A stretch of DNA of 64,000 bases from Desulfonatronum thioautotrophicum (lineage in GTDB: Bacteria > Desulfobacterota > Desulfovibrionia > Desulfovibrionales > Desulfonatronaceae): assembly GCF_000934745.1 (NCBI RefSeq), contig NZ_JYNO01000010.1, positions 183,796 through 247,795 on the forward strand, written 5' to 3'. A program made the translations under genes and the position numbers. The notes below the pieces were generated by a model that was not told the origin of the DNA, searched no databases, and was given only the letters and a program-made list of their open reading frames with translations. How positions within the stretch are numbered: position 1 is the first letter of the stretch; every line of letters starts with the position of its first letter. Shown here piece after piece: positions 25,367 to 34,900 of this stretch.

Positions 25367-26791
25367 TCAGGCCTGGGAAAGAGCGGGCGGCTTGCGGCGG
25401 CGGGATCGTTTGCGCGGCGGCCGGGGGCGTCTGACTTCCTCTGCTTGCGCCACTGCATCGGGTGTTCCGTTCATTGACGTCGTATCCGCATTTCCAGTCG
25501 GGATTTTGCTGCCGGCTTTCACCTGCCGGTTGCCCTTTTTGGCAGATCTTTTGTTGGCGACCCGCTCATTGGTCTGGGAGTGCGGGCGTTGAGTTTCCAC
25601 GTCGCGGCGCAGAGCACTCCAGGGTTCGATGCTCTGGAGATCTTCGCCAGCCACGCGCAGCCCGATTTCATACAAGGCCAGCGTCTCCGGGAACGTTTCC
25701 TGGGCCACGAAACCACGTTTGGAAAACCGTTTGCGCTTGTCCGGGACAAACCGGGACTGGTTGGCCATGACCTGGATCATCCGCATGGTCATTAATTTGG
25801 GCATGCTGATCCGAATGCAGATCGGTGTGAGCAACTCGGTCAGGCGGAGATAAAGCGATGGGCTCTTCTCTGTGACGTCAGCCGAGGTTTGCCCGGCAAG
25901 GTAGCGGTGCATCGGAGCGAAAAACAGGGTCGCGAAAATCAGGATCGGATTCAGGCTATCCGTTGCCCTGATCCGGTCGTCGAGATGCCGCAGCCAGGAC
26001 CACAGAGGAGATGCCTGGTTTTGATCGTGATCATGACCCAGGAAATCCGCAACTTCCGGCAGCAGGCTGCCAAGCAGGCCCGTTTTGTGGAGCAGGCGCA
26101 TGGCCTTTTCTCCGGACCCGTAGGCAAAGAGCTTGATGAGTTCCTCGAAGACCCGGGCCGGCGCGGCTTTGAGGATATCCTGGTGATGCCGGAGGATGGC
26201 ATTGAAGGTTGCCGGCTCGATTTGGAAGCCCAGGCGGGAAGCAAAGCGCACGGCCCGGATCATGCGTACCGGATCTTCTCGAAAGCGAATGTTCGGGTCA
26301 CCGATGCAGCGGATCGTGCGGTTGTGGATATCGCTCAAGCCACCGACGTGATCGATAACGGAAAAACTTTCCACCTCATAGAACAGGGCATTGATGGTGA
26401 AGTCCCGGCGCAGGGCGTCATCTTCCGGAGTGCCGTAGCAGTTGTCGCGGAAGACGTAGAGATCGCCATCGCTGTTGATGTCCGGTTCGGGACAGCGGCG
26501 AAAGGTGGAGGTTTCAATGATCTGGTCACCGAAGCGGATATGGGCCAACCGGAACCGGCGGCCGATGATGAAACAATTCCGGAAGGCTTTTTTGATCTGG
26601 TTGGGTGTGGCATTGGTGCCCACGTCAAAATCCTTGGGGGTACGCCCGAGGATCAGGTCGCGGACGCCGCCGCCCACGAGGTAGGCGGTGAAGCCCTTGC
26701 GCATCAACCGGTACATGACCTTCAATGCGTCGGGGTGGATATTCTTGCGGGAGATGGGGTGTTCGTCTCGAGGGATAATCTGTGGGGGCAT
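25367..26791 (-). CDS. pcnB: Poly(A) polymerase / CCA-adding family nucleotidyltransferase
   Basis: 474 residues. The head domain shows the class II nucleotidyltransferase signature: YLVGGGVRDLILGRTPKDFDVG (key GGxVRD and DxD residues), then RRDFTINALFY and DPVRMIRAVRFASRLGF. The C-terminal tail from about residue 400 is rich in Lys/Arg (RRPRPPRKRSRRRKP) as in PcnB, which favours RNA tailing over tRNA CCA addition. Its ATG follows the selenoprotein stop by 29 bases. It would promote 3'-end turnover of transcripts. Confidence 0.88.
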   Translation of the reverse strand: MPPQIIPRDEHPISRKNIHPDALKVMYRLMRKGFTAYLVGGGVRDLILGRTPKDFDVGTNATPNQIKKAFRNCFIIGRRFRLAHIRFGDQIIETSTFRRCPEPDINSDGDLYVFRDNCYGTPEDDALRRDFTINALFYEVESFSVIDHVGGLSDIHNRTIRCIGDPNIRFREDPVRMIRAVRFASRLGFQIEPATFNAILRHHQDILKAAPARVFEELIKLFAYGSGEKAMRLLHKTGLLGSLLPEVADFLGHDHDQNQASPLWSWLRHLDDRIRATDSLNPILIFATLFFAPMHRYLAGQTSADVTEKSPSLYLRLTELLTPICIRISMPKLMTMRMIQVMANQSRFVPDKRKRFSKRGFVAQETFPETLALYEIGLRVAGEDLQSIEPWSALRRDVETQRPHSQTNERVANKRSAKKGNRQVKAGSKIPTGNADTTSMNGTPDAVAQAEEVRRPRPPRKRSRRRKPPALSQA

Positions 26792-26820
26792 GTGGGAGGA
26801 TGGAGGGGTTCGTTCTCCGT

Positions 26821-27015
26821 TTAGATACGGTTACAGGGGATATTGGCCAGATACTCTTCCAGCAGGGCGTCCAGGGACGTCCCATACTCGCGCAGTTCAT
26901 AGGCGGCACCGCAGGACCTGCAGCGCAGGGCAACAGAGCGTCACTTGCGTTGGGTTTGCAGCCGGTCCCGGCATTTTTTGCAGCGGAGATCGGTTCTGAA
27001 GTCCCTTTCCATCAT
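26821..27015 (-). CDS. Dual-CxxC small selenoprotein (UGA read as Sec)
   Basis: 64 codons, MMERDFRTDL at the start and LANIPCNRI at the end, with an in-frame TGA at codon 25 (26941-26943). Both sides of that TGA are coding-like: CKKC before it (residues 12-15) and CRSC after it (residues 32-35), then an acidic helix LDALLEEYLAN. A SECIS-type hairpin starts 14 bases after the UGA. The arrangement matches what I recall as a dual-CxxC small (seleno)protein family in Desulfovibrio-type bacteria, in which Sec or Cys occupies this position. Probably a small redox or metal protein. ATG 27015 has AGGGA about 10 bases upstream. It lies between xth and pcnB on the same strand. Confidence 0.8.
26906..26926 (-). 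promoter_or_regulatory. Candidate bacterial SECIS hairpin
   Basis: Read on the minus strand, GCGCUGCA pairs with UGCGGUGC (8 bp, two G-U pairs) around a GGUCC loop. The loop is 23-27 bases after the UGA, close to the position of GGUCU in the E. coli fdhF SECIS. It would recruit SelB for selenocysteine insertion at codon 25. It cannot be a coincidental terminator, because no T-run follows. Confidence 0.75.
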
Positions 27016-27059
27016 GTTTTTTTGTCCCTGGAAATACCTGTGGTGTCTGTTGAGCGGGT

Positions 27060-27842
27060 TCAATGGCTTGCGTCTGAACGGTTCGCCAGTTCCAGGCCCA
27101 CGGGGCAGTGGTCCGAGCCCGTTACATGGGGTTCGATCCAGGCCCGGCGGACACAAGGCGCGAGTTCTTCGGAGACGAAAAAATAGTCGATGCGCCACCC
27201 TGCGTTGCGGTTCCTGGCACCGAAGCGGTAGGTCCACCACGTGTATTGCTCCGGCTGGTCGCTGAACATCCGGAAGGTGTCCATATACCCGGTGGCGATG
27301 AATCTGTCGATCCAGGCGCGTTCGACGGGCAGGAAGCCGGAAGTCTCGGAGTTGGCCTTGGGGTTTTTCAGGTCGATTTCCTTGTGCGCGGTGTTGAAGT
27401 CCCCGCAGACCACGATGGGCTTGGTGCGGCGCAACTCCTGGGCGTGCTTCAGGAAGGCGTCGTAAAAGCCCAGCTTGTACTCCAGTCGTTCCCGGCTCAT
27501 CTGGCCGTTGGGAAAGTAAATGTTGAAGAAGTGGAAGTCCGGATATTCCAGTCGGATCACCCGACCTTCACCGCTAAAGCGACTGTCGGGAAGTTCCAGG
27601 GCCACCTCCTGAGGCTGCTCTTTGCTGAAACAGGCTACACCGGAGTACCCCTTCTTGGCTTGACTGGGGTTCCAGTAATCCAGGTAGCCGGGGGCTTGCC
27701 GATCCTGGTCCGCGAGCTGTTCCGGGGTGACCTTGATTTCCTGCAGTCCCACCACGTCGGCATCGGCTTGCTGGAACCATTCCCAGAACCCCTTGTTCAG
27801 AACGGCTCGAAAGCCATTCACATTCCATGAATACAGCTTCAT
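27060..27842 (-). CDS. xth: Exodeoxyribonuclease III
   Basis: 260 residues of the exonuclease-endonuclease-phosphatase fold. Catalytic motifs: NVNGFRAVL near the N-terminus, LQEIKVTPEQL, GDFNTAHKEIDL, the NAGWRIDYFFVSEEL segment and the terminal GSDHCPVGLEL. Repairs abasic sites and 3' blocks. Ends 45 bases before the selenoprotein start and starts 5 bases after the metallophosphoesterase stop, so the three are likely in one transcript. Confidence 0.93.
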   Translation of the reverse strand: MKLYSWNVNGFRAVLNKGFWEWFQQADADVVGLQEIKVTPEQLADQDRQAPGYLDYWNPSQAKKGYSGVACFSKEQPQEVALELPDSRFSGEGRVIRLEYPDFHFFNIYFPNGQMSRERLEYKLGFYDAFLKHAQELRRTKPIVVCGDFNTAHKEIDLKNPKANSETSGFLPVERAWIDRFIATGYMDTFRMFSDQPEQYTWWTYRFGARNRNAGWRIDYFFVSEELAPCVRRAWIEPHVTGSDHCPVGLELANRSDASH

Positions 27843-27847
27843 GATCG

Positions 27848-28531
27848 CTACGCGGTATTTTGGACGATCATGCGCAGCTCACCGCGCAGGCCGGATTCCG
27901 TGAGCCGGATGAGGGCATACCCGCCTCCGGCCAACGGTCCGGGATTGATCACCTGGGTCTTGCCGATGTGGTCCTCGGCCCGGGCTTCGTGGATGTGTCC
28001 GGTCAGACAGACTTCCGGCTGGATCTTCTCGATAAAGGCGCGGACAGCCTGGCTGCCCACGGGCGTTCTGCCGCCGACCTTGTCCGTGGCCGTGCCAAAG
28101 GGCGGGTTGTGGGCCACCAGGAGCAGGTGCGGCAGATCCTTGACCGGCTCGTGGGCCTGGGCCAGCCAGACGGCCAGTTGGTCGTCGGAAACCTCCCCTG
28201 GCGTGCCGAAGGGTGTTGGAGTGGAGTAACCCACGCCCATCAAGCCGACACCATTCCCCAGGTCCAGACCTCGGGCATGGATGTTCATGCCCTGGAGATT
28301 CAGGAAGTCCTCCACCTCCGGATAGTCCATGTTGCCGATCTGGGCGAAGATCCGGGGATTGATGCGCTGAATATCCTGGAGAATCCGCTCGGCGGCGTTC
28401 TTGCGGCCGCGATTGGTCAGGTCGCCGCTGACGAGGACCGCCTCGGCCTCGGCCAGTTCCGGGATTTGGCGGACATTGCCGGTCTGCTCATGAATGTCGC
28501 CGAATCCGATCCAAAACGGGAATGTGCTCAC
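27848..28531 (-). CDS. Calcineurin-like metallophosphoesterase
   Basis: 227 residues. Metal-binding motifs in order: GFGDIHEQ (residues ~9-16), VSGDLTNRG, IGNMDYP (with M-D where the family often has H-D), VAHNPPFG and TGHIHEARA. These give the two-metal centre. No signal peptide, so a cytosolic phosphodiesterase or phosphatase is expected; substrate unknown. First gene of the metallophosphoesterase-xth-selenoprotein run. Confidence 0.85.
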   Translation of the reverse strand: MSTFPFWIGFGDIHEQTGNVRQIPELAEAEAVLVSGDLTNRGRKNAAERILQDIQRINPRIFAQIGNMDYPEVEDFLNLQGMNIHARGLDLGNGVGLMGVGYSTPTPFGTPGEVSDDQLAVWLAQAHEPVKDLPHLLLVAHNPPFGTATDKVGGRTPVGSQAVRAFIEKIQPEVCLTGHIHEARAEDHIGKTQVINPGPLAGGGYALIRLTESGLRGELRMIVQNTA

Positions 28532-28627
28532 TGCCTTCCTCCATGCTGAGGCGTGTTAAAGGAGTTGTTTGCTTTCAATTAATCTTTGTCTCGCCGGGCG
28601 TTAGGTAATGTAGCGAGAACCATGTCC

Positions 28628-29626
28628 CTAAAACTCCCAGCCTAGTCCGATTTTCCATCCGGTCAACTGATAGGCCTTGATATACGACCCACCTAAGGAC
28701 AATTTGGAAAGAAAATCGACGTAATCCTTGATCTCCATAAGGAAATTCACGCCGTACTCGTACATGGTCCGAATATCCAGGCCTTCTCTAATATCTCCAA
28801 AATAATCCGTTCTGCCGACAAAGGGCTTGACCGAAACTTCCCTGCTGAAAAGAGATCGCCCCAGAGGCAGCTCATAATCCAGGATTATATGGGTGACGCT
28901 GCTGGTTGAGGTGATATGTCCATATCTGCCCTTGGAACGAAACGCCTTGGAGTACTGGGTCAGAAACTGCGCGTCAAAGCCAACCGTTCCAGGGCCAAGC
29001 GGGTAATCCAGGGAATGCTTCATGCCGGGACTGATGGTGACGAGTTCGACGGTGGTGTCGTAAAGATCACGATGAAATTCAGGATGTTGCTGGATAATGT
29101 AATCCGTAATCATCAGTCTTGCGTATTGCTTGTGATGAACATGCGTGTAGGCGATGCCGAGCGACGGCTCTATGGAAAGGTTTTGAGCGTAATCCCATTT
29201 GGCGCCTGTCCGTAGTCCCACGCTGTTTGTCTTTATTCTCACCTTTTCCCGCCTGCCGAAATCTTCCTCAAAGGGTATTCGCAAATCCCACGGCGCCAGA
29301 ACGCGGTTGTAATCGCTATATCCGTAGGTCAGCTTGATAAACGGTTGCAGGGCGTGTTCCTTTCGGAAGTAAACGGGAATGGGCAGTTTGAATATCTCAA
29401 GCGAGGCGTCCGGTCCATCATCATATTTCGCGGTAAACGATCCCTGCACCAGGCTGGGCTGGGATGTAAACGCCGAGAAAAGCGCGCTGCTCAACTTGAA
29501 ATAGAGTTCCGCGTCTTGTTGGAGTTGGTAAAAGTCAATATCCACATTGATGATCTCGTCCGCCTTGGCGGGGAGAGTAGTCCAAAGCAACAGGAGGAAG
29601 AAAAGCGGAACGGCTCGAATTCGCAT
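28628..29626 (-). CDS. Outer-membrane beta-barrel (solitary autotransporter-like)
   Basis: About 332 residues from the ATG at 29626 (MRIRAVPLFF), which begins a good signal peptide ending near TLPAKA; an earlier in-frame start would place 24 residues before it. The mature part alternates hydrophobic and polar residues as beta strands, has many aromatics and ends in GLGWEF, a C-terminal Phe as required for BAM-dependent assembly. I recall a family of solitary outer-membrane autotransporter-like barrels of this size, but cannot confirm it. It follows the hybrid kinase gene by 75 bases on the same strand and may be one of its outputs. Confidence 0.75.
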   Translation of the reverse strand: MRIRAVPLFFLLLLWTTLPAKADEIINVDIDFYQLQQDAELYFKLSSALFSAFTSQPSLVQGSFTAKYDDGPDASLEIFKLPIPVYFRKEHALQPFIKLTYGYSDYNRVLAPWDLRIPFEEDFGRREKVRIKTNSVGLRTGAKWDYAQNLSIEPSLGIAYTHVHHKQYARLMITDYIIQQHPEFHRDLYDTTVELVTISPGMKHSLDYPLGPGTVGFDAQFLTQYSKAFRSKGRYGHITSTSSVTHIILDYELPLGRSLFSREVSVKPFVGRTDYFGDIREGLDIRTMYEYGVNFLMEIKDYVDFLSKLSLGGSYIKAYQLTGWKIGLGWEF

Positions 29627-29700
29627 GTCATCTCTTCGAACCGCTCCACACGGCGGTGGTACCGCGTCCGTGGCACTATTTCCAGGGTAATGCATCATCC

Positions 29701-31764
29701 TCAGCGTGCTCCATCCGCTTGGGGGTCGCCAAAAAAGCGCTTCAAAATGAAATCCAGATCTTCCATGCCCACCGGCTTGCCCAGATACTCGTCCATGCCC
29801 GCGGCCAGAAATTTTTCCCGGTCGCCGGGTTGGGTGTGGGCGGTTACGGCGATGATGGGAATGTGGGGAGAGGGCGGAGGGTTTTTGGAGGGCTGAAGGC
29901 TGAGACCTGAGACCTGAGGGCCGGAAGTTCGATGTCTTTTCTCTGACGTCCCGTCTTCATCCTCGGACTTCTGGCTCCTGAATTCCGACTCCTGAAGTCT
30001 GATCATTTTCGTCGCCTCCACTCCGGTCATCACCGGCATTTGGATGTCCATCAGGATGCAGTCGAAGTCTCCCGCCAGGAAGAGGTCCACGGCTTCCTGG
30101 CCGTTGTTGGCTACCGTTACGGCGTGTCCGAGTTTTTTCAGTACGTGGGTCATGAACATCTGGTTCAGGGAGTCGTCCTCGGCGAGAAGGATGTTCAGGT
30201 GTTCCTTCCTCACCCCGGGCGCCGCGGCCTGGGCGGTTTTCGCGGCATCCCCGGCCGGGAGGGTGAAGGGCAGGACCACATGGACGGTGGTTCCCCGGTC
30301 GACGACGGTTTCCACGCAGCCGTTGCCGTTCATCAGTTCCATGAGCCGTTTGACGATGGACAGCCCCAGGCCCGCGCCCTGGTAGGGCCGGGTATAGGAA
30401 CCGTCCACCTGGACAAAGGGCTTGAACAGGTTGCCCAGCTTGTCTTCCGGGATGCCGATCCCGGTGTCGGAGATGGAGAACATGATCCGCAGGTCGCCGC
30501 CCTTGGCCGCGGACAAGGGAGTCAGGGCGGCATGGACGGAACCCTTGTCCGTGAACTTCAGGGCATTGCCCACGAGGTTGAACAGGATCTGCTTGACCCG
30601 GGTCACGTCGCCCAGAACGTTTCGGGGGATGGCCGGATCAACGGTCATGTCCAGGTCCAGGCCCTTTTCCCGAGCGCGGAGGGCGAACAGGTCCATGACG
30701 GATTCCAGGGCTTCAACAGGGTTGAACTCGGATGTGGTGAGGGTCGCCTTGCCCGCCTCGAAGCTGGAGATGTCCAGGATATCCGAAAGCAGCCGGGTGA
30801 ACCGTTTGGAGGACTCGATGGCCGCGGAGACGAATTCCTGCTGCTCTTCGTTCAGTGGCGTGGTCTGCAGGAGCTGCATCATGCCCATGATCCCGTTGAA
30901 TGGCGTGCGCAGTTCGTGGCTCATGTTGGCCAGGAACTCGGACTTGGCGATATTCGCGGCCTCGGCCAGTTCCTTGGCCGCGATCAGGGCCCGCTCGGCC
31001 TTCTTGCGGCTGGTGATGTCGTGAACAATGGAGTGCAGAAGGGTCTTATTGCCGCTTTGGATGGGGCTGCTGAATATTTCCACGTCGCGAAGCGTGCCGT
31101 CGGCCAGTTTGTGCTGGGCCTCGAAACTGACGCAATGCTCGATCAGGGCTTTGCGCATGTTGGATTTGATCTGTTCCGGGGGCAAGGTGTTGATGTCCGG
31201 AATATGCTTGGCCTTGAGCTGGTCCCTGGACCATCCGTAAAACTCCGCCGCGGCCTGGTTGGCGTCCACAATGGCCGCGGTGTCCGGGTCAACCAGCAGC
31301 TTGACCGCGGCATGCTGCTCAAAAAGGTTCCGGAAGAGCCGTTCGCTCCGCTCCAGGGCCTCGCCGGCCGAACGCTTCTCCAGGCGCTCCTTGCGCCGTT
31401 CCAACGCGGCCAGCACGGACGTTCCCAGGCGGATGATCCGCTCCTTGAGAATGTAGTCCCAGGCCCCGGCCTTCATGCACTTCACCGCGGTCTCCTCGTT
31501 GATGGAGCCGGTGATGATCAGGAAGGGCGTGTCCGGAACGTGCTCCAGGGCCAGCTTGAGCGCGGAGAGGCCGTCGAACTCGGGCATGGAGTAGTCGGAC
31601 AGGATGAGGTCCGGTTGAAACGAATCCAGGGCCGCCAGGAAATCCGGAGCGGTCTCCACGACCAGAAAGATGGATTCGGGCAGAACTTCCCGGACTTCGT
31701 GCTCCACCAGAAGGGCATCCGTGGGCAGGTCCTCGACGATCAATACCTTTGTCTGCTCAGGCAT
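29701..31764 (-). CDS. Hybrid kinase REC-PAS-HisKA-HATPase-REC
   Basis: 687 residues. N-terminal receiver (about 1-120, phosphoacceptor D57 in LILSDYSMPEFDG), PAS domain (about 140-265), HisKA (FLANMSHELRTPFNGIMG), HATPase_c with N-box FNLVGNALKFTDKG and G-boxes DTGIGIPEDKLG and GAGLGLSIVK, and a second receiver (about 525-687, acceptor D573 in LMDIQMPVMTG). The second receiver is interrupted by a 45-residue low-complexity insert at residues 590-634. As the last of three signalling genes, it should receive phosphate from the upstream kinase and pass it on. No DNA-binding domain, so output is through a further partner. Confidence 0.88.
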   Translation of the reverse strand: MPEQTKVLIVEDLPTDALLVEHEVREVLPESIFLVVETAPDFLAALDSFQPDLILSDYSMPEFDGLSALKLALEHVPDTPFLIITGSINEETAVKCMKAGAWDYILKERIIRLGTSVLAALERRKERLEKRSAGEALERSERLFRNLFEQHAAVKLLVDPDTAAIVDANQAAAEFYGWSRDQLKAKHIPDINTLPPEQIKSNMRKALIEHCVSFEAQHKLADGTLRDVEIFSSPIQSGNKTLLHSIVHDITSRKKAERALIAAKELAEAANIAKSEFLANMSHELRTPFNGIMGMMQLLQTTPLNEEQQEFVSAAIESSKRFTRLLSDILDISSFEAGKATLTTSEFNPVEALESVMDLFALRAREKGLDLDMTVDPAIPRNVLGDVTRVKQILFNLVGNALKFTDKGSVHAALTPLSAAKGGDLRIMFSISDTGIGIPEDKLGNLFKPFVQVDGSYTRPYQGAGLGLSIVKRLMELMNGNGCVETVVDRGTTVHVVLPFTLPAGDAAKTAQAAAPGVRKEHLNILLAEDDSLNQMFMTHVLKKLGHAVTVANNGQEAVDLFLAGDFDCILMDIQMPVMTGVEATKMIRLQESEFRSQKSEDEDGTSEKRHRTSGPQVSGLSLQPSKNPPPSPHIPIIAVTAHTQPGDREKFLAAGMDEYLGKPVGMEDLDFILKRFFGDPQADGAR
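29863..29997 (-). repeat. Low-complexity insertion within the receiver domain
   Basis: Encodes residues 590-634 (LQESEFRSQKSEDED... through ...PPPSPH), between the helix after the acceptor Asp and the next strand IPIIAVTAHT. The DNA is built from short repeats of CTGAGACCTGAG and GACTTCTGGCTCCTGAATTC type that resemble intergenic microrepeats common in deltaproteobacterial genomes. The insert keeps the frame. Flanking receiver motifs match the family closely, so this appears to be an acquired loop. Confidence 0.75.
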
Positions 31765-31900
31765 GGTTGCTCCTTGAGATTACTTCGCCCACCCAGGGCG
31801 ACCGCGAGGGCCGCCCCAACAAGTCATTTTTGGGAGCGCATTATTACGGCAAAACGTGGCACATGATTTTTCCTGTGATTCGAACCATCATAAAAAACTG

Positions 31901-34900
31901 TTATTCATTCTGCCCGCCGCCCAGCGTGAAGGAAAAGGTTGCGCCCTTGCCCGGCTCGCCCTGAGCCCAAACCCGGCCGCCGTGACGGTTGACGATCTGC
32001 TGGACGATGGCCAGTCCGACGCCTGTGCCCTCGAATTCCTTGGAAGAGTGCAGACGATTGAAAACGCCGAAAATCTTGTCCACGTACTTGATGTCGAATC
32101 CGGCGCCGTTGTCCTGGACATGATAGACCACACGCCCGTCTTCTTGCCGCTTCGCACTGATCTGGATCACTGGATGATCTGTTTTAGATGAAAACTTGAC
32201 CGCGTTGGCCAGCAGATTCTGCCAGACCTGGCGCAACAGGCCCGGGTCAGCCTCCACGGGAGGTAGATCTTGCACTTGGAAATTCACCCTGACCGTGTCT
32301 TCGGTTGTTCTCAATTCCTCGATGACCGCATGGACCAAGGCCGTCATGTCTATGGATGAAACTTGAAGTGCTTTGCGCCCGGCCCGGGAAAACGTCAGCA
32401 AGTCGTCGATCAGTAGGCCCATGGTCCTGGCGTTGTCACTGATCATGGCGCAGAGTTTTTTGCCGTCCTCGGGCAGTCCGTCCGCGTGCTTGTCCAGCAG
32501 GATCCGGGTCAGCCCCGTCACTCCCCGCAACGGAGCGCGCAGGTCATGGGAAACGGAGTAGCTGAACGCCTCAAGCTGCTTGTTGGCCTCCTCCAGTTCC
32601 TGGGTTCGTCTTCGGACGCGCTCTTCGAGTTCCTGGTTGAGCAGCCGAAGCGCTTCTTCAGCCTCCCTGCGCTGGCCGACTTCCTGTTCCAGTTGTACCG
32701 CGTGACTTTGGACCTCCTCGTAAAGGCGGATGTTGTCCATGACCTGCGCGGCCTGATCCGCGAAGCCTTGGAGGAGGGCAATCTCTTCCTTGTGGAACGT
32801 CCGGACTTTCGTGGTGTCTGAGAGGATCAGGACGCCGATGGCCTTATCTCCAAAGCAGATGGGAAAGCACAATATAGAGCGCAGATTCAGCAGTTCAACA
32901 ACCGTCCGCTCTTCCTCCGCAAGATTTGCCGTCGCTGTATCGGCAATGATCACGGGAGCCGCGGTATTCAGCATCCGGGCTATATGGGGGTGGTCGCGGA
33001 GCGGCGCGAGGCGGAATTGTTCCGGAAAGTCCCTGGGCATGGCCGGAGTCGCGGCAGTCAGGCGGATGGTCTCGTCTTCCTTTAGGTAAATCGCCCCATT
33101 GGTCAAATTCATGGCCTGGACCGCATTATCCACAAGCAGCTGCATGACCTCATGCCGGTCAAAGGATGATGAAACAGCCTGGCTGACCCGCAGGAACGCC
33201 GCAAGCCGCCTGTTGGATTCCAGCAAATCAGCCTCGGCTTTTTTGCGGTCGGAAATGTCCACGCAGAATTCCACGCAGACGTTCTCGCCAAGGGCGCTGC
33301 CGGCAAAAACCATCCACTGCCGCGTTCCGTCCTTGCGCAGGTATTCCTTCTCATACGGCCCGACGCGTCCGGTGGCATGGAATTTTTGGACTTCCGCGAG
33401 ACTCAATTCGAAGAATTCAGGTGGGGTCAGCCTTTGCCAGGTCAGGGCTCGGCTTTCCACATCCTCGCGACTGTAGCCCATCATCCGGAGAAAGGCATCG
33501 TTGGCATCCGTCATGGTCCCCGTTGTCAGATCCCAGAACATCACGCCCACGGTTTCGACTTCCAGGACCTTCTGCAACGTTTCATGGTTTGCCCGCAGGG
33601 CCTTCAGAGCCGTTTCGGCCCGTTCACGGGCCGCATTGGCGTCCTGCATCTGGTTGAGCAGGGCGGTGCGCATTTCGGCCTGCTGCCCCAGTTTTGTTTC
33701 ATGGCGTATCCGCAGTTCGTTCTCGGCGTGGCGCAGGTCCGTGACGTCGAGAAAACTGGACAGGAGGCCGTTGTTGAATCGTGCGGAAAACACCTGAACG
33801 ATGCGCTCCGCGCCGTCTTTGCGGCGAATCCGATTTTCGACCGGGGGGGCGTCGAGGTGGGTGATCGTCGTCTTCCAGTCGGCCATGACCTGCGCGTGGA
33901 TTTCAGATTCAGGGCACACGCGGGACCACCATCCGTTCCAGTCGGGTGTCTCGGCGGCGCTGTAGCCGGACAGTTCGTCGAAGCGTGTATTACGGTTGAG
34001 AATATCCCCTTCCGGGTTTGAGAGGGCCAGGGCGACCGGAGCGTTTTCGAACAAGCGCTTGAAGTACAGCTCGCTGTGGCGCAATTCCGCCTGGGTGGTG
34101 GCAAGCAGTTCGCGCACCCCTTCGATTTCGGTGATCCGTGCCGCCGGTTTGACCGGCTGCGGCCCGGCCAGGGAGGCCACGGCCCGCTGCAGCCTGTTCC
34201 CGGCGAGCCTGGCGCCTGATATCCCGACGAAGGCGGTGACCAGCAGGCCCAGGAGGATTGGAATCACGGCCTGGAACCGCAAGGAGTGGAAAACCTTGTC
34301 CGGGATTTCCAACTCAGCGAACCAGGGGCCGACAGCGGACTGGGCTACGAATCGCCTTTTGGGAGCCGCATCCTCATGAACTGCAAAGTCCGGCGGCACG
34401 CCCCGGGCAATGATGTTCCCGGAACCGTCCCGCAGGTGCATGATCCAGTCCGGAGGCAGCTCAAATTGGTCCGCCCGCTCCTGGAGCAGGCTTGTTGTAA
34501 AGGTGCTCAGCAACACATGGGCCACTCGGTTCTGTCTGATCACCGGTGCGGCAATGGTGACGAGCGGTTCTTTCACGACCGGCCCGAAAACAATGTCGCC
34601 CGCTGCTGCTCTGCCGTGCGTTATGGCAGCGGCAACGGAGGAATGTCGGCCCGCCCGGGGCAGCACCGGGAGTTGCGCGCCCAAGGGGGCGCGCGTGTTC
34701 AAGAGCATGCGTCTGGGTTCGTCCGCCTCGGCCAGGATGACATGCCCTTCAAAACGGCGCTGAAAGGATTGGGCCAGGACATAGAATTCCGGCCAGCGCT
34801 CAGGATCGTCCAGCATGGGCGTGGCGGCCAGCAGGTCCAGGGCCCGCATCCGGGCATCCAGGTACTCGTCCACCGCGGTCATGAAGTTGCTTGCCAGACG

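Noticed and set aside
26941..27240. A 99-residue minus-strand frame that ends at the UGA of the selenoprotein
   Set aside because: Its upstream two-thirds overlap the 3' end of xth in another frame; only the last 24 codons are meaningful, and these belong to the 27015 start.
30040..31866. A 608-residue plus-strand frame opposite the hybrid kinase
   Set aside because: It is a shadow of the high-GC coding strand and is composed of Gly, Gln, Val and His with no domain.
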